Assembly: GCA_949298985.1 (NCBI GenBank)
Contig: CASFYV010000021.1
Location: forward strand, 186,001 to 250,000
DNA from: an uncultured bacterium
GTDB lineage: Bacteria > Cyanobacteriota > Vampirovibrionia > Gastranaerophilales > Gastranaerophilaceae
DNA length: 64,000 bases
Reading direction: 5' to 3'
Part shown: in pieces, positions 35,714 through 44,972 of the stretch
How positions within the stretch are numbered: the stretch's first letter is position 1
Layout of the letters: every line of letters begins with the position of its first letter
Position numbers and translations under genes: made by a program
Notes under the pieces: model-generated
The model's input: only the letters and a program-made list of their open reading frames with translations
Told to the model about the DNA's origin: nothing
The model's database searches: none

Positions 35714-37012
35714 TTATATTTCTCCAATTAAATCATATTCAGTACAATCTATAATTTTTACCATTTCAATATCCCCCGGAACAACATGTTTGGCTGTTCT
35801 AATATTAACGACGCCATCAATTTCCGGAGCATCGTATTGAGTTCTTGCAATAACTTCTCCCTCATCTGAATAACACTCAATAATACAAGGAACTAATTTC
35901 CCAATAAAAGTTTTATTTCTCTCTAATGAAATTTTCTGTTGAATTTCCATTAATTTCTTATATCTTTGCTTTGCAACTCTTGAATTCACTCTATTTGGTA
36001 ATTTATAAGAAGGAGTTCCTTTTTCTCTTGAATAAGTGAATACTCCCATTTTATCAAACTTCATATCTTCAACAAATTTACATAAATGTTCAAAATGTTC
36101 TTCTGTTTCTCCAGGATAACCAACTATAAAGGCGGTTCTTATAGAAACATTTGAAATTATTTTTCTTATATTTTCAATCATTGGACGATAATCAAACGAT
36201 GGACGATTCATCATTTTTAACATTTCCGGATGAGAATGCTGTAAAGGAATATCTACATATTTAACAACCTTATCCAATTTCGCAATTGTAGTCAATAACT
36301 CTTTATTCATTTGTGTCGGATAAGCATACATTATCCTAATCCAACCTAAACCTTCTATTTCATTTAACTCTTCCAGAAGTTTTGGAAGCATTGGTTTTTT
36401 ATAAATATCAACACCATATCCTGTAGTATCTTGTGCTATTAAAATAATTTCAGTTACACCTTTTTTTACAAGTTTTTTAGCTTCTTCAACAATATTTTCA
36501 ATTTTTCTTGAACGATAATTACCACGTAAATAAGGAATTACACAATACCCACAACGATAATTACATCCGTCCGCTATTTTTATATAAGAACTTGCTCCCA
36601 TTGTTATCTGTTGACGTTCGATATTTTCAGGATAAATGTATTCCGGCTCTCTATTTACTTCATCAATAAAACCTTTATCTAAATTCTTTAAAACTTCTAC
36701 TATTTTAGTAAAATCTGTTGTGCCTAAAATTGCTTTAATTTCCGGAATTTCTTTTTTTAATTCTTCAGGATGTTTTTGAGACAAACATCCGGTAACAATT
36801 ATATTTTTCTTTTTTTCTGCCATTTCTAATATTGCACGAATAGATTCTCTTTCGGCATCAGATATAAAAGAGCAAGTATTTATTATAACTGTATCTGCTT
36901 CTTCTTCATTTAATGTTATTGAATAGCCATTTTCTGCTAACAATCCTAACATTAATTCTGAATCAACAAGATTTTTAGGACATCCATAACTTATTAATGC
37001 AATTTTTTTCAT
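35714..37012 (-). CDS. rimO: Ribosomal protein S12 methylthiotransferase RimO
   Basis: A 432-aa radical SAM methylthiotransferase. N-terminal UPF0004 domain with cluster cysteines C11, C47 and C76; radical SAM domain with C150-x3-C154-x2-C157 (CNYRCGYC); C-terminal TRAM domain near 370-432. The opening ISYGCPKNLVDSE and the segment SYIKIADGCNYRCGYCVIPY favour RimO over MiaB. It adds a methylthio group to an Asp of S12. TAAAAT at 37019-37024 (minus) lies 6 bp from the ATG, so the transcript is probably leaderless. It diverges from the phosphopantetheinyl transferase gene, 53 bp between start codons. Confidence 0.95.
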   Translation of the reverse strand: MKKIALISYGCPKNLVDSELMLGLLAENGYSITLNEEEADTVIINTCSFISDAERESIRAILEMAEKKKNIIVTGCLSQKHPEELKKEIPEIKAILGTTDFTKIVEVLKNLDKGFIDEVNREPEYIYPENIERQQITMGASSYIKIADGCNYRCGYCVIPYLRGNYRSRKIENIVEEAKKLVKKGVTEIILIAQDTTGYGVDIYKKPMLPKLLEELNEIEGLGWIRIMYAYPTQMNKELLTTIAKLDKVVKYVDIPLQHSHPEMLKMMNRPSFDYRPMIENIRKIISNVSIRTAFIVGYPGETEEHFEHLCKFVEDMKFDKMGVFTYSREKGTPSYKLPNRVNSRVAKQRYKKLMEIQQKISLERNKTFIGKLVPCIIECYSDEGEVIARTQYDAPEIDGVVNIRTAKHVVPGDIEMVKIIDCTEYDLIGEI

Positions 37013-37018
37013 ATGTTT

Positions 37019-37058
37019 ATTTTATCATAAAATTATTTTATATTTTTTGTCTTATAAT
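37019..37058. promoter_or_regulatory. Divergent leaderless promoters of rimO and the phosphopantetheinyl transferase gene
   Basis: Minus-strand TAAAAT (37024-37019) is 6 bp from the rimO ATG; plus-strand TATAAT (37053-37058) is 7 bp from the ATG at 37066. The -35 elements are not clear. Confidence 0.6.
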
Positions 37059-37065
37059 ATTAAGT

Positions 37066-37593
37066 ATGGATATTTTTGTAATTGAATTAATAGATGTAGA
37101 TAATGTTCATAAAGAACTTTTGAAGGAGTTTCAAAAAAAAGAAATTTCTAATCAAAAGAAGTGGGAACAACATTGCTTATCTTATTTAATGGTCGATAGA
37201 ATCTTAAGAGAATTTTATAAAATTGAAAATCGAAAAGTTATTTTTAACGGGAAAAAACCTTTTTTAGAAAGTAGAGAAAAATTTTTTAGTATAAGTCACA
37301 GCAATGATTATATTGTTTTAGCTTTTTCTAATTATGATTGCGGAATTGATATTGAACAAATAAAATTAAGAAATTTTGAAGATCTTTCAAAACGCATGGG
37401 ATTTAAGTGCAATACTTTAGAAGAATTTTATAATGAATGGACAAAATATGAAGCGGAATATAAATTAGGGAAACCCGCACAAAAATTTAAAAAGTTTCAT
37501 TTTGAAGATTATATTATAACCGCAGCCAGTGTAAACATAAACGAAAATTTTGAAATTTATATTCAAAGCGGAAATGTTTTTCCTAATGCTTAG
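37066..37593 (+). CDS. 4'-phosphopantetheinyl transferase superfamily protein (Sfp-like)
   Basis: A 175-aa protein when started at ATG 37066 (MDIFVIELID). It carries the Sfp/AcpT signature: the KPFL...FSISHS region near 64-77, CGIDIEQIK with the magnesium-binding Asp, and WTKYEAEYKLG equivalent to the W-x-x-K-E-A-x-x-K motif (Thr-Lys-Tyr-Glu-Ala here). The family moves the phosphopantetheine arm from CoA to acyl or peptidyl carrier proteins. It is short for Sfp types (about 220 aa). It could activate the carrier protein of the ketosynthase locus at the right end. The start follows TATAAT by 7 bp; no ribosome-binding site is seen. Confidence 0.85.
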   Translation: MDIFVIELIDVDNVHKELLKEFQKKEISNQKKWEQHCLSYLMVDRILREFYKIENRKVIFNGKKPFLESREKFFSISHSNDYIVLAFSNYDCGIDIEQIKLRNFEDLSKRMGFKCNTLEEFYNEWTKYEAEYKLGKPAQKFKKFHFEDYIITAASVNINENFEIYIQSGNVFPNA

Positions 37594-37658
37594 AAACGAA
37601 TTGTTTAAAGAAAATTTTTAATATGCCGTTAATCTTTTTAGAAAAGAAAGGATGACTA

Positions 37659-37832
37659 ATGGCAAAAATTATTGAAACAAGTGAAAACTCAAGAAGACTA
37701 ATAAAAATGTCAGTTGATGATATTCTTTCAATTGTTCAAGATTATCAAAGAATTGTTCCAAGATTTTCTACTACAGAAAATGCACGAACATATTTAAGTG
37801 ATACTGTTATTTATATTCCGGAAGATATTTAG
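37659..37832 (+). CDS. Small hypothetical protein, 57 aa
   Basis: An ORF of 57 codons starting MAKIIETSENSRRLIKMSVD and ending IYIPEDI. AAAGGATG just before the ATG gives a good ribosome-binding site. The middle (SVDDILSIVQDYQRIVPR) is amphipathic and helical. Its stop codon overlaps the stop of the convergent TPR gene by 3 bp. It lies 65 bp after the phosphopantetheinyl transferase gene on the same strand, so the two may be co-transcribed. No family is recognised; codon use is like that of real genes nearby. Confidence 0.6.
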   Translation: MAKIIETSENSRRLIKMSVDDILSIVQDYQRIVPRFSTTENARTYLSDTVIYIPEDI

Positions 37833-39490
37833 TAATAATCGGATGATGATAAATCCGCAAGAGAATTTTTTGCTTCTTCAAAAGAAGGATCTTGTTCAAG
37901 AATTTCAATATAAAGTTCCTTTGCCCTATCTCTATTATTATTTTCATACAAAAGTGCCAAATTATACTTTGCTTTAATAAGCTCAGGATCATTTGCAATA
38001 GCTTTCTTAAAAGATTCTTCCGCATTTTTAAAATCGTGTTGTGCTGCATACATAAGCCCAACCCTATAAAGTCCTTGAGGGTTTTTATCATCATATTTTA
38101 ATAAGTCTGTTAAAGCTTTCTTTTCTTCAAAAAAGTTACCTAATTGATGATGTGCATCTGATAACAACAATAAATACTTAGATTGGTTTTCTTTCTGTTT
38201 ATCATATTCAATAGCTTTATTAACAGACTCTATTGTTGATGTAAAATTCTTAAGTTTAAAATAATTTTTTGCCATATTATAATAAATTTCAGAATTGAGT
38301 GTATTGTATTCAATAGCTTCCTTCAACATATCAAAAGAATCATCATATTTTTCTTTATCCGAAAAATCCACAGCCCAAATAATATACAATTCACACAATA
38401 ACAAATTAACGGTCTTTGCTTCTCTAGGAGTAGCTTTATCTAATAAAATTTTATATTTTTCCAATGCTTTTTGATATTCTTTGTTTTGAATATAAGCATC
38501 TGAAAGCTCTAATGTAACATCAAACCCATTTTGTGACATCATAGCCAAATCTTCTAATATCGCAATACCTTCATTCGTTCTTTTTAACTTTAAATTAAAC
38601 GAAGCAATATTATTTCTTACTTTAAATTTATCAGACCCTTGAATATCTAACAATTTTTCAGAATATTCAATCGCCTTTTCATAATCCTCTGTTTCTACAC
38701 TAAGATTTACCAAAGTATCATATATCCACAATAAAACCTTGGCCTCAGTTACAAAAGAAAGCATATACAAAAGAGTTTCTATTGCAACAGGATAATTTTT
38801 TATTTTAATATACAATTCTGTAAGTTTTCTATTAGTATTAACATCATTTGGATAAATCCCTAGCCTTGTTTTATAAGCCTCGAAAGCAGCCGGATAATCG
38901 TGAATTTCTTCATTCAATTCTGCCAAAATAGACTGTACATCAGCAATATCTTCCTCTAAATCTAATAAATCAGCTAAAACTTCATAAGCGCCGATCGCAG
39001 AAAAAATCTGATCAGTTTCTCTATATAATTTTGCTAACGTTCTTACGACATCTTTATCTGTCTTTCTATAATCATAAACATATTCATACTCTTTTATCGC
39101 CTTTAAAGGCAATTGTTTCTTTATATAACAATCCCCTAAAAGCTGCCTTGTTTCTACATTATTAGATTTCCTTTTTAAAATAATTGAGCATTGCTTTATA
39201 GCCTGATTATATTTCCTATCACCATAATAAGCTTTAGCTAGATAAACTCTAACATCAACATGATCCGGAACTCTATCAAGATATTTTGTAGCAAGTAACT
39301 GCACTAAAGCATATTCTTTTTTATCGTACAAAACTTCTACTTGTTCAAGTATGTTTTTAGTAGATAACTGTAGTTCATCACCTTTTTTACCGGAAACACC
39401 TTGAAAAAGAATTATTGAATACAAAACATAAATAGCCGCTATAGCCGCCACAAAAGCTACAATTATAATTATGATGTTAACATCTGTCAT
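37829..39490 (-). CDS. Membrane-anchored TPR protein, 553 aa
   Basis: One N-terminal membrane helix (VNIIIIIVAFVAAIAAIYVL, residues 4-23) leads into TPR units over almost the whole length: VDVRVYLAKAYYGDRKYNQA, YNMAKNYFKLKNFTSTIESV, LYRVGLMYAAQHDFKNAEES, KAKYNLALLYENNNRDRAKE and others, at least ten. The start has AGAGAA upstream. The layout recalls LapB/YciM-type or PilF-type tethers that hold other proteins at the inner membrane. Its partner is unknown. It ends overlapping the small gene at 37659 and lies divergent from the exported protein at 39632, next to the pilus operon. Confidence 0.85.
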   Translation of the reverse strand: MTDVNIIIIIVAFVAAIAAIYVLYSIILFQGVSGKKGDELQLSTKNILEQVEVLYDKKEYALVQLLATKYLDRVPDHVDVRVYLAKAYYGDRKYNQAIKQCSIILKRKSNNVETRQLLGDCYIKKQLPLKAIKEYEYVYDYRKTDKDVVRTLAKLYRETDQIFSAIGAYEVLADLLDLEEDIADVQSILAELNEEIHDYPAAFEAYKTRLGIYPNDVNTNRKLTELYIKIKNYPVAIETLLYMLSFVTEAKVLLWIYDTLVNLSVETEDYEKAIEYSEKLLDIQGSDKFKVRNNIASFNLKLKRTNEGIAILEDLAMMSQNGFDVTLELSDAYIQNKEYQKALEKYKILLDKATPREAKTVNLLLCELYIIWAVDFSDKEKYDDSFDMLKEAIEYNTLNSEIYYNMAKNYFKLKNFTSTIESVNKAIEYDKQKENQSKYLLLLSDAHHQLGNFFEEKKALTDLLKYDDKNPQGLYRVGLMYAAQHDFKNAEESFKKAIANDPELIKAKYNLALLYENNNRDRAKELYIEILEQDPSFEEAKNSLADLSSSDYY

Positions 39491-39631
39491 AAATATTTAA
39501 TTCTCTTCTATGCCCTATATTTTCATTATACACAATTATTTAAAAAAATAAATATTAATTTAGTAAATATTTAAAATTAAAATACCTACAAAAACTTTAC
39601 TTTTTATAAAAATTAGTTATATATTATTACT

Positions 39632-40222
39632 ATGACAAAAAAAATTTTTATATATTTATTCACATCATTACTCCTAACAACCTCTGTTTTTGCAGACGAT
39701 AACTGGGATGATTTTGGAAATATCGATAGAGCTTGGGATGGGCAAAAATCCATTACAAACAAAGAATTTGAAGAAGCAATAAATGTTTTAGAAGGTAAGA
39801 CAAAACAAAAAGAAGAAAAACAAAACAAAAAGAAAATAAAAAAAATAAGTGGAGGCGGCAACAGTTTACATTCTGAACTTGGAGTAGAAGAAGAAATAAA
39901 AGGTTTAAGTGACATTACTAAAAAAGAAGAAGGGCAACTACTAAATATTCCTATCAACCTTATAGTTGACGAAACACCCTTAGAAAAAGGATACTATAAA
40001 GTTTTTGCAGAAAAAGACAAAAACAACGATATATACTTTAAATTTTATCAGTCACAATTTTTCAAAGGACAAATAAGAGCTTCTCTCACTGAAAATGATT
40101 TTAATAAAGAAACCATTGATTTTATAGAACTTATACCATATGATGACAACTTTGTTAAAATAATTTTTGGTTCACTTGATTTTAATGCATATGCATATGT
40201 AAGATATCAAGATAATATTTGA
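39632..40222 (+). CDS. Exported hypothetical protein near the pilus operon
   Basis: A 196-aa protein with a signal peptide (MTKKIFIYLFTSLLLTTSVF, cleavage near VFA|DD). The mature N-terminal part is highly charged and probably disordered (residues 20-90, with KTKQKEEKQNKKKIKKISGG). The C-terminal half (about 105-196) is predicted beta-rich: YKVFAEKDKNNDIYFKFYQS and ending NAYAYVRYQDN. No family is recognised. TATATT at 39620-39625 lies 6 bp before the ATG, so the transcript may be leaderless. Position directly upstream of the pilus/secretion genes suggests a role with them, but they have a separate promoter. Confidence 0.7.
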   Translation: MTKKIFIYLFTSLLLTTSVFADDNWDDFGNIDRAWDGQKSITNKEFEEAINVLEGKTKQKEEKQNKKKIKKISGGGNSLHSELGVEEEIKGLSDITKKEEGQLLNIPINLIVDETPLEKGYYKVFAEKDKNNDIYFKFYQSQFFKGQIRASLTENDFNKETIDFIELIPYDDNFVKIIFGSLDFNAYAYVRYQDNI

Positions 40223-40250
40223 TTGCAATATTTGAAAATTATGGTATGAT
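40223..40250 (+). promoter_or_regulatory. Promoter of the pilus/secretion operon
   Basis: TTGCAA (40223-40228) and TATGAT (40245-40250) are 16 bp apart, with TGG before the -10. The leader to the ATG at 40376 is about 120 nt and very AT-rich; no stable hairpin was found in it. Confidence 0.6.
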
Positions 40251-40375
40251 ATTCTTAAGAATTAATATTTTATTCAAAATTATAAAATATTAGTATAAAT
40301 ACATGATTTTAAATATATAAAATTATTATATATTGTTAGAGTGTAAGAGAGCAAAAAGAAGTATAAAAGAGAGTT

Positions 40376-41029
40376 ATGCGTAGTTACAAAAAGTTAAAAC
40401 CAAAATCTAATATAGTAGATTTATCAGCAGAGGACTTAATAAAGTTACTATCAAAGCATCGTTCATTACCAATACGCAAAATGTTATTGGTAATGTTATG
40501 CCTTGGAGCACTTGTAACTTTTGCAAAAATTAAATTTTTTAGCGAAATATCTGATATCGCATTAGAAGAGCCTGCATTATCAATGGCAACAATACCTGTT
40601 AGTGCCACGGGAGCAAAAAAAGATTTAATTTCAATCCCTAGTGGTACCGTAAAAGCAAATCCATTTTTACCATATCGAGATTTAGGTGGAACTACCGTCA
40701 GTGATGTGCCTAATTATGATTTAGTTGCTCCACCGGAAACAGTAAATGAATTTTCTGAAGCATCAAGAGTCATGGATACAATTGTTTCAGGAATCTTATA
40801 TGATAAATTTAGTCCTTCAGCTATTTTAAATATTGAAGGCAATGATTATTTAGTAAAAAAAGGAGATGTAGTCAACAATTACCACATCCTTAATATAATG
40901 CAAGATAGTGTAACTGTGAAACTGGGAGCCAATGTTTATAAAGCTGGGATAGGTGAAATTTTAACAGAAGGTTCAGTAAATAATAATGACGTTTCAAATT
41001 TAAGTAAGAAATTCGGAGGGAGAAAATGA
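40376..41029 (+). CDS. PilP/GspC-like inner-membrane pilus or secretion protein
   Basis: A 217-aa protein with a cytoplasmic N-terminus, one membrane helix (MLLVMLCLGALVTFAKIKFF, about 36-55) and a periplasmic part. From about residue 133 it has the GspC-HR/PilP pattern: VSGILYDKFSPSAILNIEG, NDYLVKKGDVVNNYHILNI, VTVKLGANVYKAGIG. That domain contacts the secretin in both type II secretion and type IV pilus systems. The start lies behind AGAGAG. It overlaps the secretin gene by 4 bp (ATGA), so the two are translated together. The name PilP or GspC cannot be decided by sequence alone. Confidence 0.75.
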   Translation: MRSYKKLKPKSNIVDLSAEDLIKLLSKHRSLPIRKMLLVMLCLGALVTFAKIKFFSEISDIALEEPALSMATIPVSATGAKKDLISIPSGTVKANPFLPYRDLGGTTVSDVPNYDLVAPPETVNEFSEASRVMDTIVSGILYDKFSPSAILNIEGNDYLVKKGDVVNNYHILNIMQDSVTVKLGANVYKAGIGEILTEGSVNNNDVSNLSKKFGGRK

Positions 41030-42906
41030 TGAAATATAATAATATGCAACGATTACTTTCAGCGGCGTTGTTATTCGCGTTTACTGTTCCGATAAGTTTG
41101 GCTAATACGGTGTATAGTCAATCTGCACCGTATTCTAGTGCTATGCAATTATCTGGGAATGTAAAATTAACTGATAAAAATAACAATATCACATTAAGTT
41201 TGCGCAATTCGGACGTAAAACAAGTTTTGAGAATGTTTGCAGATAAAGCCGGCATGAATATAGTATTCCACTCCTCTGTAGAAGGAGAAGTTACATTAGA
41301 TATGGTAAATATGCCGATTAATGATGCTTTCAAATTAGTGCTTCAAATAGTAGGTTTAAACTATTATACTCAAGGGAATACGCTTGTTATCATTGCAAAA
41401 GACAGTGAAGATAATGCAAGTTTTTCAAAACAAGAGATGATGGTATTTCCTGTAAAATATGTAAGTGCTACAAAAATAGCCGATTTCTTAAATAAAAACG
41501 TATTTGGAATGAAAAAAACAGGGATGTCCTCAGTAGATGCCGCAACTGTTAATACAGCAACAAACGAAGTTATCGTATTTGGTATGGAATCAGATGCTGC
41601 AATTGTACAAAAGGTTATCGATCAACTTGACAGAGAGCCATTATCCAAAACATTCGCAGTAAATCATACCACTCCGGCAGAAATGGCAAATATGATTTGT
41701 AATTTACTCTTACCATCCAGAGGTAGTGTAAATGGAAGTTCGTCAAGTTCTTCATCGGGTTCATCTAGTTCATTAGGATCTGGTAGTACTACTGGAGGGG
41801 CAGCATCTGTTTCAGGTGGTTCAGGAAGCACAGGAGGGGAGCTTAAATTAGGAGAAGGAGTTGTAGCTTGTACAATTACACCAACTGTTGCAAATACGAC
41901 AACATCATCTTTTGATGTTCAAAATTTAGCAGTTTCATATTACCCTCAAAGAGGTACTATAACTCTTATGGGAGGTTCAGAAGCTCAGATAGCTATGGTT
42001 GAAAAATTTATAAAAGACAACGATGTCAAACAACCTCAAGCATATTTAGAAGTTTCTATCGTGGAATTAAATGAACAAGGTAGTAAAGAGTTTTCAAATA
42101 ATTGGGCAATTCAAAGTAAAGCTTGGAATTTTACATTTAATGGAGGAACTTCATCAGGAGGAAGAGAAGGTGGAGTTGGTCAAAGAGTTTATGACGTAAC
42201 CGAACATTATTGGGTAGAACCTTCATACAATGAAGATGGAACATTTAATCCTCCTCAATACATCGCAGTTTCAGGAAAGAAACCTTATCCTGGAGGTAAT
42301 TCATCATATATATCTTGGCAAATGAACTATTTAGTAGAAAATAGAAAAGCAAGAGTTCTTGCTAATCCTAAGTTGTTAATAACAAATGGTCAGGAATCAG
42401 TAATTGATTTAACACAAGATTACGTAGAAAAAGTAACATCTGAATTCTTGTCATCAACTGGTGCCGGTGTAGGAGCAGTAGGTACAGTTCAAAGAACCTA
42501 TACAATTGGTGAAGATAAAGGTATAAAGGTTACTCTAACACCATTTATTTCTCCAGAAGGTTATGTTACATTGAATATAACTCCAGAATTTGCTACTGAA
42601 GTTGGCCAAGTAACAACTCCTTCTATTACAGGTTCAGGAACAGACATTCAAGCTACATTGCTAAGTAGAAGAAATCTTGATTTAAAAAATATTAGAATTA
42701 AAGACGGTGAAACTTTAGTAATCGGCGGTATGATTCAAGAAGAAGACTCTAAAGTTGTTCAAAAAATACCTGTATTAGGAGATTTACCTGTTATTGGAAC
42801 TATCTTCAGAACCACCACTTCTAGGAAAACTAAAAGTGAGCTTGTTATAATGATTACTCCAAGAATTATAAACGATGGAGAAGGTGCGGTAGCTGACAAT
42901 TTATAA
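41026..42906 (+). CDS. Type II/IV secretin (PilQ/GspD-like outer-membrane channel)
   Basis: A 626-aa secretin with a signal peptide (about 1-27, ending near SLA). An STN/N0-type domain (ITLSLRNSDVKQVLRMFADK, about 55-120) and an N1-like domain follow, then a Ser/Gly-rich linker near 235-270, and the secretin core in the last 250 residues: ARVLANPKLLITNGQESVID, the V-P-(L/V)-L-x-x-(I/L)-P-x-(I/L)-x-x-L-F motif as VVQKIPVLGDLPVIGTIF, and ELVIMITPRII. It forms the outer-membrane pore. The N-terminal layout lacks a clear AMIN domain; the AMIN protein at 17920 might substitute. Confidence 0.9.
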   Translation: MMKYNNMQRLLSAALLFAFTVPISLANTVYSQSAPYSSAMQLSGNVKLTDKNNNITLSLRNSDVKQVLRMFADKAGMNIVFHSSVEGEVTLDMVNMPINDAFKLVLQIVGLNYYTQGNTLVIIAKDSEDNASFSKQEMMVFPVKYVSATKIADFLNKNVFGMKKTGMSSVDAATVNTATNEVIVFGMESDAAIVQKVIDQLDREPLSKTFAVNHTTPAEMANMICNLLLPSRGSVNGSSSSSSSGSSSSLGSGSTTGGAASVSGGSGSTGGELKLGEGVVACTITPTVANTTTSSFDVQNLAVSYYPQRGTITLMGGSEAQIAMVEKFIKDNDVKQPQAYLEVSIVELNEQGSKEFSNNWAIQSKAWNFTFNGGTSSGGREGGVGQRVYDVTEHYWVEPSYNEDGTFNPPQYIAVSGKKPYPGGNSSYISWQMNYLVENRKARVLANPKLLITNGQESVIDLTQDYVEKVTSEFLSSTGAGVGAVGTVQRTYTIGEDKGIKVTLTPFISPEGYVTLNITPEFATEVGQVTTPSITGSGTDIQATLLSRRNLDLKNIRIKDGETLVIGGMIQEEDSKVVQKIPVLGDLPVIGTIFRTTTSRKTKSELVIMITPRIINDGEGAVADNL

Positions 42907-42910
42907 TATT

Positions 42911-44953
42911 ATGACTAATCAATTAGAAAAATTAAAAAAGAGTATTAACAAAGAATATTTAAACACATTTGGAATAAACCTGATGAAATCATCAGGTTTT
43001 ATTCCAGTGGATAAAAGACAAAATGATTTTTACATAATATTAGATAAAAATAATACTGCAACTAAGTCACAAATTGAAAATATTATAAGAGAAAAATTTA
43101 ATAATCTTAATCCGCAATTTATTCCAATAGAATCAAATGATTTTAATAATATTTTAAACTATGTATCATCTAATTTGTTACAAATAAATGAAAAAAAAGT
43201 TGAAAATGTCAAACAAGAGCCTTCTGCAGAGGAAATGTTAGTAACTGTAGGTTGGATAACACAAGAACAATTAAATGAATGTATTCAAATTGCTAAAGAA
43301 AAAAAATTACCAGTAGATGCAGTTTTATATGAAAAACAATATCTTTCATATGAACACTTAGTATCATACTTAAAGAAGAAATATAGCTGTGAAGTTGTTT
43401 CCAAAAAAAATATTTCAGTAGATAAATCTATTTTAAAACTTTTACCGGACGATTTCATAGAAAAAAAACAAACCATTATAATGTCTTTGGATGAAAGTAA
43501 CAAGCTTGCTGTTGCAATGGTGAATCCTAATGATAAATATACTATCAGAGAAATATCACTTTCGACAGGACGCTCCTTAAATGTATATTGTATTCCATAT
43601 TTTGAATACGAACAATATTTAAAAGAGTACTATGTACAAAAAAAGACTGAAAAAGCTGCTAAGGAAACAGAGAGAATAATTCAAAGTATCGAAGAAGAAG
43701 CAGCACAGTTTTCTAATGAAGAATCGTTATGGACACAAGTAGAAAAAGAATTACAAGATGCAAGTGGTAATGTAGCAAAATTTGTATACAAAATTATTAC
43801 AGATGCAATTGATGCAAAAGCCTCTGATATTCATATTGAACCACGTCTTGATTATTATGTTGTAAGACTCAGATCAGATGGTATCTTAAAAAAAGTTTTA
43901 GAAATTCCAGGAAGCATTGAACAAGCTGTAATTACACGTTTTAAAGTTTTAGCTAGAATGAATATCGCAGAACACAGACGTCCGCAAGACGGTACTTTTT
44001 CAATAAAATACAACGATAGAATGTATGATTTTCGTATTAATACATTACCGGTTTCCGGAAAGGAAAAAGTTGTTATTCGTATTTTAGCACCTGCCGTTAG
44101 TTTAAAAGCTGCTGGAGATAAAATGATTATTGCCGGAGCCTCAGAAAGTGATATTCAAAAAATACATGATATGGTTCAATCTCCAAATGGTATCATTTTA
44201 ACCTCAGGGCCTACAGGTTCTGGTAAAACAACGACTTTATATACAATATTAAAAGCTTTAAATAAAGAAGATGTAAATATTACTACAATTGAAGACCCTA
44301 TAGAAATTAAACTTGAAGGAATTAACCAGTCACAAGTTAACCCTAAAGCTGATATTACATTTGCATCTTGCATGCGCGCAATATTAAGACAAGACCCAGA
44401 TATTATCCTAATCGGAGAGATTCGTGACTTTGAGACCTTAGAAGTAGCTATTTCAGCAGCTCTTACTGGTCACTTAGTTTTAAGTACCGTCCACACAAAT
44501 TCAGCTGCAGCAACTGTTACACGTTTGATTGAAATGGGTGCTAAAGACTATTTGGTTTCTTCCACTTTAACTGGTGTAATTGCACAACGTCTTGTAAGAA
44601 AACTTTGTGACAAATGCAAAGAAGGTTATTTCCCTACGGAAGAAGAAGTAAAACATATTTCAACAGATGCAAAAACTCAAGAAGAATTAATGAACACTAA
44701 ATTATATAGAAAAAAAGGTTGTAAAGAATGTGGCTTTCTTGGATATACCGGACGTATCGGAATATATGAGGTTATGCCAATTACCCGTGAGATAAAAAAA
44801 TTAATTGCACAAGGAGCTCATGATATAGAAATCGAAGAAGCTGCCGTTGCTGCTGGAATGAATACTCTTAAATATTCTTGTTTAAACCATATCATTAATG
44901 GAAATACAACAACAAGTGAATTTATAAGAGTTTTAGGTTATGCAAATGAATAA
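42911..44953 (+). CDS. Type IV pilus/type II secretion assembly ATPase (PilB/GspE)
   Basis: A 680-aa hexameric ATPase. A long N-terminal region includes an MshEN/T2SSE_N-type domain (about 108-230). The core has Walker A GPTGSGKTTTLYTIL near residue 435, the Asp box TIEDPIEIKLEGINQ, Walker B DPDIILIGEIRD and the His box VLSTVHTNSAAATVTRL. A zinc tetracysteine site (CDKCKEG and CKECGFLGYTGR) is the mark of extension ATPases PilB/GspE, not PilT. No retraction ATPase was found in the window. It starts 4 bp after the secretin stop. Confidence 0.95.
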   Translation: MTNQLEKLKKSINKEYLNTFGINLMKSSGFIPVDKRQNDFYIILDKNNTATKSQIENIIREKFNNLNPQFIPIESNDFNNILNYVSSNLLQINEKKVENVKQEPSAEEMLVTVGWITQEQLNECIQIAKEKKLPVDAVLYEKQYLSYEHLVSYLKKKYSCEVVSKKNISVDKSILKLLPDDFIEKKQTIIMSLDESNKLAVAMVNPNDKYTIREISLSTGRSLNVYCIPYFEYEQYLKEYYVQKKTEKAAKETERIIQSIEEEAAQFSNEESLWTQVEKELQDASGNVAKFVYKIITDAIDAKASDIHIEPRLDYYVVRLRSDGILKKVLEIPGSIEQAVITRFKVLARMNIAEHRRPQDGTFSIKYNDRMYDFRINTLPVSGKEKVVIRILAPAVSLKAAGDKMIIAGASESDIQKIHDMVQSPNGIILTSGPTGSGKTTTLYTILKALNKEDVNITTIEDPIEIKLEGINQSQVNPKADITFASCMRAILRQDPDIILIGEIRDFETLEVAISAALTGHLVLSTVHTNSAAATVTRLIEMGAKDYLVSSTLTGVIAQRLVRKLCDKCKEGYFPTEEEVKHISTDAKTQEELMNTKLYRKKGCKECGFLGYTGRIGIYEVMPITREIKKLIAQGAHDIEIEEAAVAAGMNTLKYSCLNHIINGNTTTSEFIRVLGYANE

Positions 44954-44972
44954 ATAAGATAATGAGGATTGT

